Source: Sporosarcina sp. Te-1 (GTDB lineage Bacteria > Bacillota > Bacilli > Bacillales_A > Planococcaceae). Taken from it: DNA of 64,000 nucleotides. A program made the position numbers and the translations under genes. Shown here in pieces: positions 52,308 through 60,527 of the stretch (position 1 is the first letter of the stretch; each line of letters opens with the position of its first letter). The notes beneath the pieces were generated by a model that was not told the origin of the DNA, ran no database searches, and worked only from the letters and a program-made list of their open reading frames with translations. The stretch is from assembly GCF_017498505.1 (NCBI RefSeq), contig NZ_CP071798.1, positions 2,873,501 through 2,937,500 on the forward strand, in the 5' to 3' direction.

Positions 52308-54065
52308 TTACAAGTAAACCTTTTCTTCTACCGTAACAGCTACAGGTACAAATTCAAATTTTGTTACATCCACAAGTCCTACATCCGTAATTTTGAGTTT
52401 CGGAATCACAGCTAACGACATAAAGCCTAATGTCATGATGGGATCGACATCAGCTGCGATTCCGAGTACTTCACGTGCCACATCATCGACTTTGCGTTGC
52501 TCTTCAATGACCGCTTCACCTGAAAGATTACTCATCAGTCCACCTACCGGTAATGCCATCGTACAGAGAACTCTGCCGCCTTCGACCAGGACTACCCCGC
52601 CGTCCTGTTCTTTTAAATTCTCGACGGCCAATGCCATATCCTCGTCATTCGTTCCAGTCACAATCAAGTTATGTGAATCGTGTGCGATGGAGATGCCAAT
52701 CGCACCTTTTTGGATGCCGTAGTCTTTCAATAAACCAACGAATACATTCCCCGTGTTACGATGTCTTTCAATAACAGCAATTTTGGCAACCGGATTATTA
52801 GGGTTGTACACGAATTCCCCTGCCTCATCCAGATCTACTTCGACAATAGCTTCATTGGTTAACGCTTCTGTTTGAATCACTTCAATCGCTCTTGCTTTAT
52901 TTGAATCTAACTTCAAGGAAAGCTTCTCTTTGGAAAAATTGCTGACATGTACACTGGATTGTACGGAAGAAATCTCGGCTCTCGTAAATGGCAACACGTA
53001 TTTACCTTGATCAGCCACAAGTTGTCCTTCGATATATGTTTGTTCCACTACCAAGTTGTCAAGATCGTTGAAGATGACCAAATCGGCTCTTAATCCTGGT
53101 GCCACCGCTCCACGGTCATTCAACTGACAGCATTCTGCCGCGTTGATGGTAGCCATTTGAATGGCTTGTATCGGATCCACATTTTCCTCTACACAAATAC
53201 GGATCGCATTATCCAAATGACCTTTTTCTATAATAGTTTTGGCTTGTACATCATCACCACATAAAACACAGCGGCGGAAATTATGAGTTGTGACACCCTT
53301 TAGCAAAGTACGCAGATTCTGCGTCACAGACCCTTCCCGTAAAAAGACATACATCCCTCGGGAGATACGAGCCTGCATCTCTTCTATAGTAGAGCATTCA
53401 TGGTCATTTTCCACGCCAGCCGCAATATATGCGTTAAGTTCCTTTCTATTTACCATCGGACTATGTCCATCAATTCGCTTCTGTAGCTTCTTCGCTACCA
53501 ATAGTTTATCAAGCACATCATCCTTGGCCTCGATTACCCCTGGGAAATCCATAAATTCAGCGAGTCCCCTCGCTTTTCCGGTTTCTAATGGAGTTACCAT
53601 ATCAGAAGCTGTTAACACCGCACCGGCATTTTCCATATCGGTTGCTGGAACACAAGAAGGCAACATGTACTGGATATCTAACGCCGTGTGTTCTGCTGCT
53701 TCAATCATATAATCTAGCCCTTTAAGTCCCGCTACGTTAACAATTTCATGGGGGTCTGCCATCACAGTAGTCGTTCCATGGGGTACCAGTAAACGCCCAA
53801 ATTCCTCTGGGGTCACATAGGAAGATTCCACGTGAATATGTGGATCAATAAAACCAGGTGCTATATATTTTCCATTTATATCAACAACCTCTTTACCTTC
53901 ATAAGCTTCTCCTATCCCAGCAATCTTCCCATCGACAATGGCCACATCACCAACAAGGATACTCCCTTGATAGACATCCACGATTTTACCATTTTTCAAA
54001 ACAAGGTCTGCAAGTTTTCGTCCTGCAGCTACGTCAATTAGCTGTTTCAATTCTTCTTTTTGCAA
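52308..54065 (-). CDS. ade: Adenine deaminase
   Basis: 585 residues, the usual size. The amidohydrolase metal motif is PGFIDPHIHVES (H76 and H78), followed by GTTTVMADPHEIVNVAGLKG, ENDHECSTIEE and LREGSVTQNL; the C-terminal adenine deaminase domain has GVLVEGG-like GGVVLVEGG and LPVGGLMSNL. It converts adenine to hypoxanthine in the cytoplasm for purine salvage. TTG 54065 with GGTGGGG upstream. Its leader holds a purine riboswitch and two terminators, so expression should depend on free purine level. Confidence 0.95.
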   Translation of the reverse strand: MQKEELKQLIDVAAGRKLADLVLKNGKIVDVYQGSILVGDVAIVDGKIAGIGEAYEGKEVVDINGKYIAPGFIDPHIHVESSYVTPEEFGRLLVPHGTTTVMADPHEIVNVAGLKGLDYMIEAAEHTALDIQYMLPSCVPATDMENAGAVLTASDMVTPLETGKARGLAEFMDFPGVIEAKDDVLDKLLVAKKLQKRIDGHSPMVNRKELNAYIAAGVENDHECSTIEEMQARISRGMYVFLREGSVTQNLRTLLKGVTTHNFRRCVLCGDDVQAKTIIEKGHLDNAIRICVEENVDPIQAIQMATINAAECCQLNDRGAVAPGLRADLVIFNDLDNLVVEQTYIEGQLVADQGKYVLPFTRAEISSVQSSVHVSNFSKEKLSLKLDSNKARAIEVIQTEALTNEAIVEVDLDEAGEFVYNPNNPVAKIAVIERHRNTGNVFVGLLKDYGIQKGAIGISIAHDSHNLIVTGTNDEDMALAVENLKEQDGGVVLVEGGRVLCTMALPVGGLMSNLSGEAVIEEQRKVDDVAREVLGIAADVDPIMTLGFMSLAVIPKLKITDVGLVDVTKFEFVPVAVTVEEKVYL

Positions 54066-54093
54066 TCTTTTTCCCCACCAATCTTATTTGTAT

Positions 54094-54150
54094 AAAAAAA
54101 AGCCCAAGCACACGCTCCTCACTAGGAAAAGCAATGCACTTCGGGCTTTT
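54094..54150 (-). terminator. Second terminator in the ade leader
   Basis: AAAGCCCGAAGTGCA pairs with TGTGCTTGGGCTTT (two bulges) around a long loop, followed by TTTTTTTT on the minus strand, about 29 bases before the ade start. Confidence 0.82.
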
Positions 54151-54164
54151 ATTATCGAAATACA

Positions 54165-54205
54165 AAAGACCGAAACCTCTAACTCATGAAAGGTTTCCAG
54201 TCTTT
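54165..54205 (-). terminator. First terminator-like hairpin in the ade leader
   Basis: AAAGACTGGAAACCT pairs with AGGTTTCGGTCTTTT with one mismatch around 12 bases, then GTATTTC. It begins a few bases after the aptamer P1 3' strand, so it is the likely expression platform. Confidence 0.7.
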
Positions 54206-54208
54206 AGC

Positions 54209-54279
54209 TTTTCATAGTCCGTTCATTTACGGTGAACAGGTAGAAACTCACAGGCCATATCCCCACTATTATATGAAAA
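54209..54279 (-). promoter_or_regulatory. Purine riboswitch aptamer, guanine-class specificity base
   Basis: All conserved blocks are present on the minus strand: TTTTCATATAA, GATATGG, GTTTCTACC, the CCGTAAA loop and GGACTATGAAAA; the P1 arms TTTTCATA/TATGAAAA pair fully and P3 pairs as TGTTCA/TGAACG. The base equal to xpt C74 lies in GACTATG (complement of 54217) and is C. C reads guanine/hypoxanthine; adenine riboswitches have U here (GATTATG). Confidence 0.92.
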
Positions 54280-54306
54280 CACCATATGCAGTTTTTAAGT
54301 TTTTTA

Positions 54307-54334
54307 AGTATAGCATTATTTTGGATTTTTGCAA
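54307..54334 (-). promoter_or_regulatory. Promoter of the ade leader
   Basis: Minus strand TTGCAA (54334-54329), 16 bases, TATACT (54312-54307) with TGC before it as an extended -10. Transcription would begin about 20 bases before the aptamer. A 15-bp palindrome GTAATAC-A-GTATTAC (54352-54366) lies just upstream. Confidence 0.75.
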
Positions 54335-54527
54335 TCGGTTTTCGGGAGTGCGTAATACAGTATTACACCTGCATATCTGTGTTGATTATACTCCTTCACA
54401 TTTAAAAAGTTTTTAAACCTAAAATAAGTAGATCTCCCAAAGTTCTTCTAATGGATGTATTTTCCGCAAAAAAATCATTTACCTATGAAGTATGCTTAAC
54501 ATATTTCCCAAAGGTCTATGGTTTATG

Positions 54528-55475
54528 TTACTTTTTCAAAATATCATTAAAATGTTTATCTAGATACCTAATTAACTTTTCAGGATAACTATTATTATAT
54601 TTTTCTCTGCTAACCTCCGTACTAAACTTGCTGATTTGTTTCTTGCTATTTTTAATAAACTCATTATATTCAACAGTATTATTCATAAATATTTTAAAAA
54701 CATTATATCCATATTCTAGCTTAAGTTTAACTCGAACTTCTAAACATTCACTAAAGTCAATTTCCTTAAAGGTAGATAGTAATTGTGATGGTTGAGTATT
54801 GTTAGTTATATTAATGTTCCAATTGAAATTTATAAAACCATAGTTAGACTTTATTTTAATGTTATTTATACTATTACTATTAAACTTGAATCCCTTTGGA
54901 AGTTTTAACTGAGGGGTTTTTAAAACCCCATTGCTAATATTAAAAGTTTGATCTCCAATAATACTATCTATGTCTAAATATCTATATATAACTAAAAGTT
55001 CTTTTAAGTCTTCAATTTTTACTTTTTCACTATATTCGACTTTAAAATGTCTAATAAATCTTCCCAGTACTAATTGAGCAACAATATTGTTACTAAAGTT
55101 TCTAAAATCATTATCCTCATCAAAAATATGGTCTATTTTTATTTTTTCTTGTTTTTTTACACCTAAATTATCCATTAAAACTCTTGCATTTACACTTGCT
55201 GGATTGTAAGGTATATCAATAAATTTATTTTCCCCAGTATTATAAACTAATGTTAACTCACTTTCATAAACTTCAGCACTATTCAATAGCATTAATTTTA
55301 TTATTAAAATTATAGTCAATAAAATTAATAATGATAAGGAGAATATAAATAAATGCTCATTTCCCGTGTAAAACTCTGTAAAAAGCACATTTACTAGTAA
55401 TCCAATCTCACCACCTAAAATAAACACAGATAAAACAAATATCCACAATTCCCTTCTCCTAAAAAATAAATCCAT
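54528..55475 (-). CDS. Hypothetical membrane protein of the rlmH-adjacent block
   Basis: 315 residues with two N-terminal membrane helices (about 10-32 and 42-64) and a large soluble remainder rich in N, I and K. Codon use is strongly AT-biased compared with flanking genes, a sign of transfer. No domain is recognised. AGGGGATAATT precedes ATG 55475. It is divergent from the decayed gene at 55678. Confidence 0.6.
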   Translation of the reverse strand: MDLFFRRRELWIFVLSVFILGGEIGLLVNVLFTEFYTGNEHLFIFSLSLLILLTIILIIKLMLLNSAEVYESELTLVYNTGENKFIDIPYNPASVNARVLMDNLGVKKQEKIKIDHIFDEDNDFRNFSNNIVAQLVLGRFIRHFKVEYSEKVKIEDLKELLVIYRYLDIDSIIGDQTFNISNGVLKTPQLKLPKGFKFNSNSINNIKIKSNYGFINFNWNINITNNTQPSQLLSTFKEIDFSECLEVRVKLKLEYGYNVFKIFMNNTVEYNEFIKNSKKQISKFSTEVSREKYNNSYPEKLIRYLDKHFNDILKK

Positions 55476-55677
55476 AATTATCCCCTGTCATGTTAAATAT
55501 TAATACATTTTAACTATTTTAAATTTCCATCCTTAATATAATTTTACTAGATTTTCTATATGAGTTCTATCCCCAATCTAATAAACCGGTATTCTTTTTA
55601 TTTCAGGGTATACAAGTATTCAGCTAAAAATCCAGTCCTTTTAGACTGCTATTAGCTAGCAATTTGGGAGTGATAAA

Positions 55678-56043
55678 ATGCAATATAAAGCGACAGTTCT
55701 ATAAGTCTTAACGGCATCTCCTTCTGATGTTCAAGAAGAAAGAAAAAAATTACTGAGACCATTTACCATTAAAACGCTTTAAATTCAGAAGAACAACCCT
55801 TGTTACCTGTTAAATGGAAGACCCATGTTTCTACTCAATATGCAGGTACCAATACACAAGAAATCTTAAATCATCAATTTGTAAGAAATTCTGATATACT
55901 AATAAGTATCTTGGTCAAAAATTGATCTGAAAGTTCAGAAACACACTTAATGTCAGACTTAACAAGAGAAATCCGTAGGCTCAAGAAACCAGTGAATCAA
56001 ACAGAAACTATAACGTATTCACCACAGTCAGAAGAGAGTTGAT
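55678..56043 (+). pseudogene. Decayed DUF4062-like gene
   Basis: ATG 55678 (GGGAGTGATA upstream) reads MQYKATVL, stop, VLTASPSDVQEERKKLL; a shifted frame continues TIYH, stop, NALNSEEQPLLPVKWKTHVS, then EILNHQFVRNSDILISILVK, stop, and LTREIRRLKKPV. Put together this follows the N-terminal domain of DUF4062-type proteins (ASPSDV-x-x-ER, WN, LLPVxWxTH, DILI, EEI...GKPV) with one frameshift and at least three stops. Fragments may continue to about 56220. Such domains are often found on signalling or defence proteins. Confidence 0.6.
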
Positions 56044-56333
56044 TTCCTATTTTAAAGGAAAATGAACGACTTTTTTTGAGTATGGCCCACATAGTATGAG
56101 AGCAAATAATCTACTTTCTCAATCTGCGCTTTTATGGAAAGAAAATTGTTTAAAGTATCAATGACAACGTTCTGTTCTTTAGATACTTCTATAAAAGATG
56201 AGAACCTTGTGATACTTAGTGATACGGTTCACCGTAATGTGTTTAAGTGCGGTTTATGGACAAGGAAATTGTTTTTTATACTTTTTACGTCCAAAATATA
56301 TAATTAATGGTAAAACGTAATTGGAGAGTTTAT

Positions 56334-57377
56334 ATGAATAAAATAGGTTTTAATCAAAAACACCATTCCAAGTTATATTTTTCAGTAAAAAAAGTTCTTG
56401 GTATTTCATTAAATTTTTTTCCTCCTATAGTGATAACTATTCTAATTATTATTCTAATCTTTATATTAATTCCCAAAACGGCGTGGATCTATGCAACAGG
56501 GACTCCTAAATCTATTGAAGTAAATGACTTTAATGGTAGAATTGATTCTAATGTGTTGTCTATTCATTCTGAAAAAAGGTTACAAGGTTTTATATCAAAC
56601 CAAAATTCTGTTAACCTAAATCTAAACAATGAAAATTATATTTTAAATCCTGGGGAACTAATTATTAGCTTCGGGACCGGAAATACATTGAATTATTGGG
56701 ATTCAATTATGTCCAGCACTACTATACAATTAGATATGCTTGACATACAATTAGACCAATTAAAAGTAGAAAAAAAATTTTTATTTCATGAATATGATAA
56801 CTTACCCAAAACCTATTCACTCTCTATAAAAGACAAAACTGAGTTAAATTTTTCAGGCACAATATATGATAAAGAATTTACTTGGGAAATCCAAGGTAAC
56901 TGTGAAATATTCATACGTGGTACAAAAGTACAATCTGATAAACCATTTTATCAGCTTAAGTTTATACAAACGGAAGAAAATTCTCATACATTTATGCAGT
57001 TTAGAGGATTCAATGAATCATATTACTTAATTCCTGAGGGAAAAGGGAAAATTTTGTACTCAGGTGAAAGTAGCAATATAAATGTTTTCTTTGAAGACGG
57101 AAATTTAGATTTCAATCAAACCGTTAACGAAAAGCAATTTGTACTTAAAAATAAATCTCTTGCAATTGCACCTCCAAATACTGAAAAACTTAATTTAACT
57201 TATACAACTATAGATAAACAAACTATAGATATTCAAGGGAATATTGTAGAAGGAACACTTACTGGAAGTAGCTTATTTTTAACTTTTAGACACTGGATTC
57301 TCGAGAATATTTCTACTATAATCGGAACACTTATTACAATGTTTTTAGGATTTATCATTATCAAAAAAAATAATTAA
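56334..57377 (+). CDS. Hypothetical membrane protein of the rlmH-adjacent block
   Basis: 347 residues from ATG 56334 (TTGGAGAG 6 bases upstream). One membrane helix near the N-terminus (about 26-50), a long beta-rich extracytoplasmic or luminal middle rich in N/S/T, and a C-terminal helix (about 322-343) followed by KKNN. No domain is recognised. AT-rich like its neighbour at 54528. It ends at a strong terminator facing rlmH. Confidence 0.6.
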   Translation: MNKIGFNQKHHSKLYFSVKKVLGISLNFFPPIVITILIIILIFILIPKTAWIYATGTPKSIEVNDFNGRIDSNVLSIHSEKRLQGFISNQNSVNLNLNNENYILNPGELIISFGTGNTLNYWDSIMSSTTIQLDMLDIQLDQLKVEKKFLFHEYDNLPKTYSLSIKDKTELNFSGTIYDKEFTWEIQGNCEIFIRGTKVQSDKPFYQLKFIQTEENSHTFMQFRGFNESYYLIPEGKGKILYSGESSNINVFFEDGNLDFNQTVNEKQFVLKNKSLAIAPPNTEKLNLTYTTIDKQTIDIQGNIVEGTLTGSSLFLTFRHWILENISTIIGTLITMFLGFIIIKKNN

Positions 57378-57380
57378 ATC

Positions 57381-57428
57381 AAACACCCCCATTTGGAACA
57401 CTAAATTCAGTGTTCCAAATGGGGGTTT
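57381..57428. terminator. Bidirectional terminator between the accessory block and rlmH
   Basis: A stem of about 20 bp, AACACCCCCATTTGGAACACT with its near-perfect partner, around 6 bases. It separates the stops at 57377 (+) and 57440 (-). Confidence 0.9.
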
Positions 57429-57439
57429 AAATATCGCAC

Positions 57440-57919
57440 TTATTTATGATAAGGTTCCCCCCGCATAATCCGAAACCCACGATACACCTGCTCAAGCAAC
57501 ACCAGCTTCATCAACTGATGGGGAAAAGTCATCTTCGAAAACGACAGCAATTCATCCGCCCGTTTCAATACATCACTATGTAAGCCAAGAGATCCGCCGA
57601 TGACAAACACCACTTTGCTCCGGCCATATGTCATTAACGACTCGAGTCCAGCAGCAAGCTCTTCGCTCGTCTTCATTTTCCCTTCAATCGCCAGCGCAAT
57701 GACATACGCATCCGCCCCGATTTTGGCCAGAATCCGGTCGGCTTCCTTTTTCTTGACGATTTCCATGTCGGCGTCGCTAAGTGATTCGGGGGCTTTTTCG
57801 TCTGCTACTTCAACGAGGTCGATTTTAGCGTAAGCACCGAGCCGTTTGGCATATTCGTCGATGCCCATTTTTAAGTATTTTTCTTTTAGTTTTCCTACTG
57901 ACACAATTGTAATATTCAC
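57440..57919 (-). CDS. rlmH: 23S rRNA (pseudouridine1915-N3)-methyltransferase RlmH
   Basis: 159 residues, exact family length. A SPOUT methyltransferase: [20 protein letters not shown] near the start, [20 protein letters not shown] (SAM-binding knot) and the end [19 protein letters not shown]. It modifies Psi1915 in helix 69 of 23S rRNA. GTG 57919 with AAGGGTGG upstream. The last codons (GAACCTTATCATAAATAA) resemble the place in staphylococcal orfX/rlmH where SCC elements integrate. Located in the usual place next to the htrA-wal cluster. Confidence 0.96.
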   Translation of the reverse strand: MNITIVSVGKLKEKYLKMGIDEYAKRLGAYAKIDLVEVADEKAPESLSDADMEIVKKKEADRILAKIGADAYVIALAIEGKMKTSEELAAGLESLMTYGRSKVVFVIGGSLGLHSDVLKRADELLSFSKMTFPHQLMKLVLLEQVYRGFRIMRGEPYHK

Positions 57920-57998
57920 AGGTTGTCCACCCTTTTCAAAAAGTTATTCACAAGACTTATGCACATATCCACAGGACTTATCTACATCTTGTGTCCGA

Positions 57999-58163
57999 TT
58001 ATTCGTTCGCCACAAGATAGGAAGCGGGTGTGTCACAGTACTCGCATTTTGTGGATAACTTCTCGTCCTCTTTCACTTTCTCCATGATTGGAAAAGTTTC
58101 CTCCTTCGCAACGAATATGTCGAGTGCTTGATTTATATGTGTTTCACAGCTGTACATTTTCAT
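57999..58163 (-). CDS. CxxH/CxxC small protein
   Basis: 54 residues, MKMYSCETHINQALDIFVAK at the start and KLSTKCEYCDTPASYLVANE at the end. The pairs C6-x2-H9 and C40-x2-C43 form a probable zinc site. This family (CxxH/CxxC protein) is encoded between rlmH and htrA in many Bacilli; its function is unknown. AAAGGATG lies 6 bases before ATG 58163. Confidence 0.88.
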   Translation of the reverse strand: MKMYSCETHINQALDIFVAKEETFPIMEKVKEDEKLSTKCEYCDTPASYLVANE

Positions 58164-58245
58164 TTAACTCATCCTTTCGCTCTTCTTTATTTTACACAGA
58201 GTTATGCACAAAATCAGTAATCTATCCACATTGTTGAAAAACGGC

Positions 58246-58289
58246 TAAAAAAAGAGGCAGGTGTAGCCGATGTTTCCGCTACCCTGCCC
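58246..58289 (-). terminator. Terminator after htrA
   Basis: GGCAGGGTAGC pairs with GGCTACACCTGCC (bulged) around about 8 bases, followed by TCTTTTTTT on the minus strand. Confidence 0.85.
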
Positions 58290-58333
58290 GTTGTGGATTA
58301 GCTTCCATTACAACCCTTGTAATGAGTGTAACA

Positions 58334-59584
58334 TTAGAACGTATTTCCGTCCCGCAGTACTATTTCGATATCCACTAATTTACCGTTGCGATATACTTTC
58401 ATTTGCATTGTATCGCCGACTTTTTTCTTGTTATACAAGTGCTTGCGCAAGCTGACCATGTCTTCAATTTTATTGCCATCCATTTCGACGATCACATCGT
58501 ATTTCTCCACGCCCGCCGTTTGAGCCGGTGTATTGCGGAAGACTTCCGTTACTACTACACCATCTGTGACATCTTCAGGCACTCGTAATACTTCCTTTTG
58601 CTGTTGCGCCGGTATATCCCGGAGATTCAATAAGCTGACACCCATGGTTGGCCGATTCACGGTACCCGTTGTTTCGAGATTTTCAATGACCGGCACCGCC
58701 ACATTGATCGGGATGGCTAATCCGATTCCTTCCACTGTTTCTTGCGTGATTTTCATCGAGTTAATGCCGACCAGCTGGCCCGCCAGGTTGATGAGCGCGC
58801 CACCTGAGTTGCCGGGATTGATGGCTGCATCCGTTTGGAGAACATCCGCCTGCCAATCAATCGTGCCGTTTTGGTCTAGATCAATTGGAATGGAACGGTC
58901 CTTCCCTGAGACGACACCTACCGTTACGGAGCCGGCAAAGCCCAATCCAAGCGGGTTGCCGATCGCCATCACCGTCTCTCCGCGCTTCAGCGCATCAGAA
59001 TCACCAAATTCAATGACAGAATCCACATGTTTTGCATCAATTTCAACGACCGCCAAGTCGGTCCAGACATCGCTTCCAATTAGCTTCCCATCCACTTTTG
59101 AACCATCGTCGAATGTGATCTCTAGACCTTGTGAATCCGCCACGACGTGATGGTTCGTAACAATGTATGCCTTGTCGCCTTCCTTTTTATAGATGACGCC
59201 GGACCCGGATCCCGTTTCCCTTGTAGTTTCCGAAGCAGACCAGAAATCCCGCACGGTCTGCAAATTGGTAATGCCCACGACCGCACCCGCCACTTCATTA
59301 ACAATGTCCGTTATGTCTGTATTGATGTCGACAGATACCCGTTCGCTTTGCAAATTGTTTTGTCCCGTCTCGTCATGCTTCACGAGCGCCGTCTGATCTT
59401 GTTTGCCATTCATCGTATAGACGATGAGCCAGACAATCAATCCGCCTACAATAGCGCCAAACAACGCAGGGAAAAACCCGCCCCGTCGTTTGGGCGGCCG
59501 CTGATACTGACGATACGGCTCCTCTTTTCTTTCATCGATTATCGGTTTCTCCTCTTCCTGAGGTCCTTGATTGAATTCGTCCAT
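58334..59584 (-). CDS. htrA: HtrA-type serine protease (membrane-anchored)
   Basis: 416 residues. Cytoplasmic N-terminus, one membrane helix at about 38-58, then a trypsin-like protease domain outside with the triad H146 (NHHVV), D176 (TDLAVV) and S260 (GNSGG), and a C-terminal PDZ domain (about 315-405, FRNTPAQTAGVEKYDVIVEM). It degrades or refolds misfolded envelope proteins. Gene place and order match the yyxA/htrC gene downstream of walJ in Bacilli. AAAGGGAG precedes ATG 59584. Confidence 0.94.
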   Translation of the reverse strand: MDEFNQGPQEEEKPIIDERKEEPYRQYQRPPKRRGGFFPALFGAIVGGLIVWLIVYTMNGKQDQTALVKHDETGQNNLQSERVSVDINTDITDIVNEVAGAVVGITNLQTVRDFWSASETTRETGSGSGVIYKKEGDKAYIVTNHHVVADSQGLEITFDDGSKVDGKLIGSDVWTDLAVVEIDAKHVDSVIEFGDSDALKRGETVMAIGNPLGLGFAGSVTVGVVSGKDRSIPIDLDQNGTIDWQADVLQTDAAINPGNSGGALINLAGQLVGINSMKITQETVEGIGLAIPINVAVPVIENLETTGTVNRPTMGVSLLNLRDIPAQQQKEVLRVPEDVTDGVVVTEVFRNTPAQTAGVEKYDVIVEMDGNKIEDMVSLRKHLYNKKKVGDTMQMKVYRNGKLVDIEIVLRDGNTF

Positions 59585-59683
59585 TGGCCTCTCCCTTTCT
59601 CTAGACAGTTACACTCACTTTACCCTTATTCCTTCAAATCAAAAACGTCCCTTGTCATTTTGGCACAGAAATTCAAGCCAAAG

Positions 59684-59727
59684 AAAAAAGCACTCTGACA
59701 GCCGCTGCCGCCAAAGTGCTCTCTTTT
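59684..59727 (-). terminator. Terminator after walJ
   Basis: AGCACTTTGGCGGC and its partner ending AGTGCT pair around an internal stem, followed by TTTTTTC on the minus strand. It separates the wal operon from htrA. Confidence 0.82.
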
Positions 59728-60515
59728 TATACTGTCACGAGCTCCGTCGGCTTCTCAGCGTCCGTATCGAACAGATGAACATGTTCGCCTGTCACGATGC
59801 CGCAAGTTTGCAACGTTTGCGAAACACTCATTTGTGCCAGGTCTTTCATATTGTTATCTTTGCTTAAATGGGACAGATATATCCTTGTCTCCTTCAACGC
59901 GACGACCTCGCTCATGGCTACCGCTGCATCCTCGTTGGAAACGTGGCCTACGTCACTTAGAATACGACGCTTCACCGACCATGGATAACGGCCCATCTGG
60001 AGCATGCTGACGTCATGGTTGCTTTCGAATACAAAAGCGTCTGCTCCTTGGATATGGCCCTTCATCCGATCGCTCACATAGCCCGTATCCGTAATGAGCG
60101 CAAGTTTCCGATCACTTTCGTGAAAGACATAAAACATCGGGTCTGCGGCGTCATGGGACACCGCGAATGATTGGACATCGAGCGATCCGAACGATTGGAC
60201 ACTCTCCATATCAAAATGAAATCGTTGCTCCGTCGGAATTTCTCCGACCAAGCCATCCATGGCAGCCCACGTTTTCCGGTTGGCGTAAATGGGCATGCCA
60301 TACCTACGTGCCAGCACACCGATCCCTTTTATATGATCGCTATGCTCGTGCGTGACAAAAATTCCATTCACTTGTTTCATCGACCGTCCGATGCTCTCCA
60401 ACTGCTGCTCCATCCGCTTCGCGCTCAATCCGGCATCCACGAGGAATGCATAACCGTCTGTTTCAATATATATGGAATTGCCTGTACTTCCACTGGCGAG
60501 CACACTAAAACGCAT
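59727..60515 (-). CDS. walJ: MBL-fold hydrolase WalJ (YycJ)
   Basis: 262 residues, the usual length. Metallo-beta-lactamase fold: [13 protein letters not shown] near the start, THEHSDH at 55-61 (two-metal site), [20 protein letters not shown] and a C-terminal LSHLSKDNN. WalJ is a 5'-3' exonuclease-like protein linked to mismatch repair and coordination of cell division with replication. AAGGAG precedes ATG 60515; it follows yycI by 12 bases in the wal operon. Confidence 0.93.
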   Translation of the reverse strand: MRFSVLASGSTGNSIYIETDGYAFLVDAGLSAKRMEQQLESIGRSMKQVNGIFVTHEHSDHIKGIGVLARRYGMPIYANRKTWAAMDGLVGEIPTEQRFHFDMESVQSFGSLDVQSFAVSHDAADPMFYVFHESDRKLALITDTGYVSDRMKGHIQGADAFVFESNHDVSMLQMGRYPWSVKRRILSDVGHVSNEDAAVAMSEVVALKETRIYLSHLSKDNNMKDLAQMSVSQTLQTCGIVTGEHVHLFDTDAEKPTELVTV

Positions 60516-60527
60516 CGCAAAAACTCC

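Larger units (their letters stand above)
57912..58300. promoter_or_regulatory. Cluster of DnaA boxes around the CxxH/CxxC gene
   Basis: Exact TTATNCACA boxes: 57944-57952, 57957-57965, 58202-58210 and, on the minus strand, 58050-58058. One-mismatch boxes: 57912-57920, 57965-57973, 57978-57986, 58222-58230 and (minus strand) 58292-58300. Most lie in the two gaps on either side of the small gene; 58050 is inside its coding region and encodes a conserved Leu-Ser-Thr. Such density is far above chance and suggests DnaA binding. Confidence 0.65.

Noticed and set aside
54209..54279. Adenine-class riboswitch, expected from the adenine deaminase gene
   Set aside because: The specificity base is C (GACTATG), as in guanine riboswitches; adenine riboswitches have GATTATG.
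57440..57460. Proven SCC attachment site at the rlmH end
   Set aside because: Only the position and partial likeness support it; no second att copy and no recombinase gene were found in the window.
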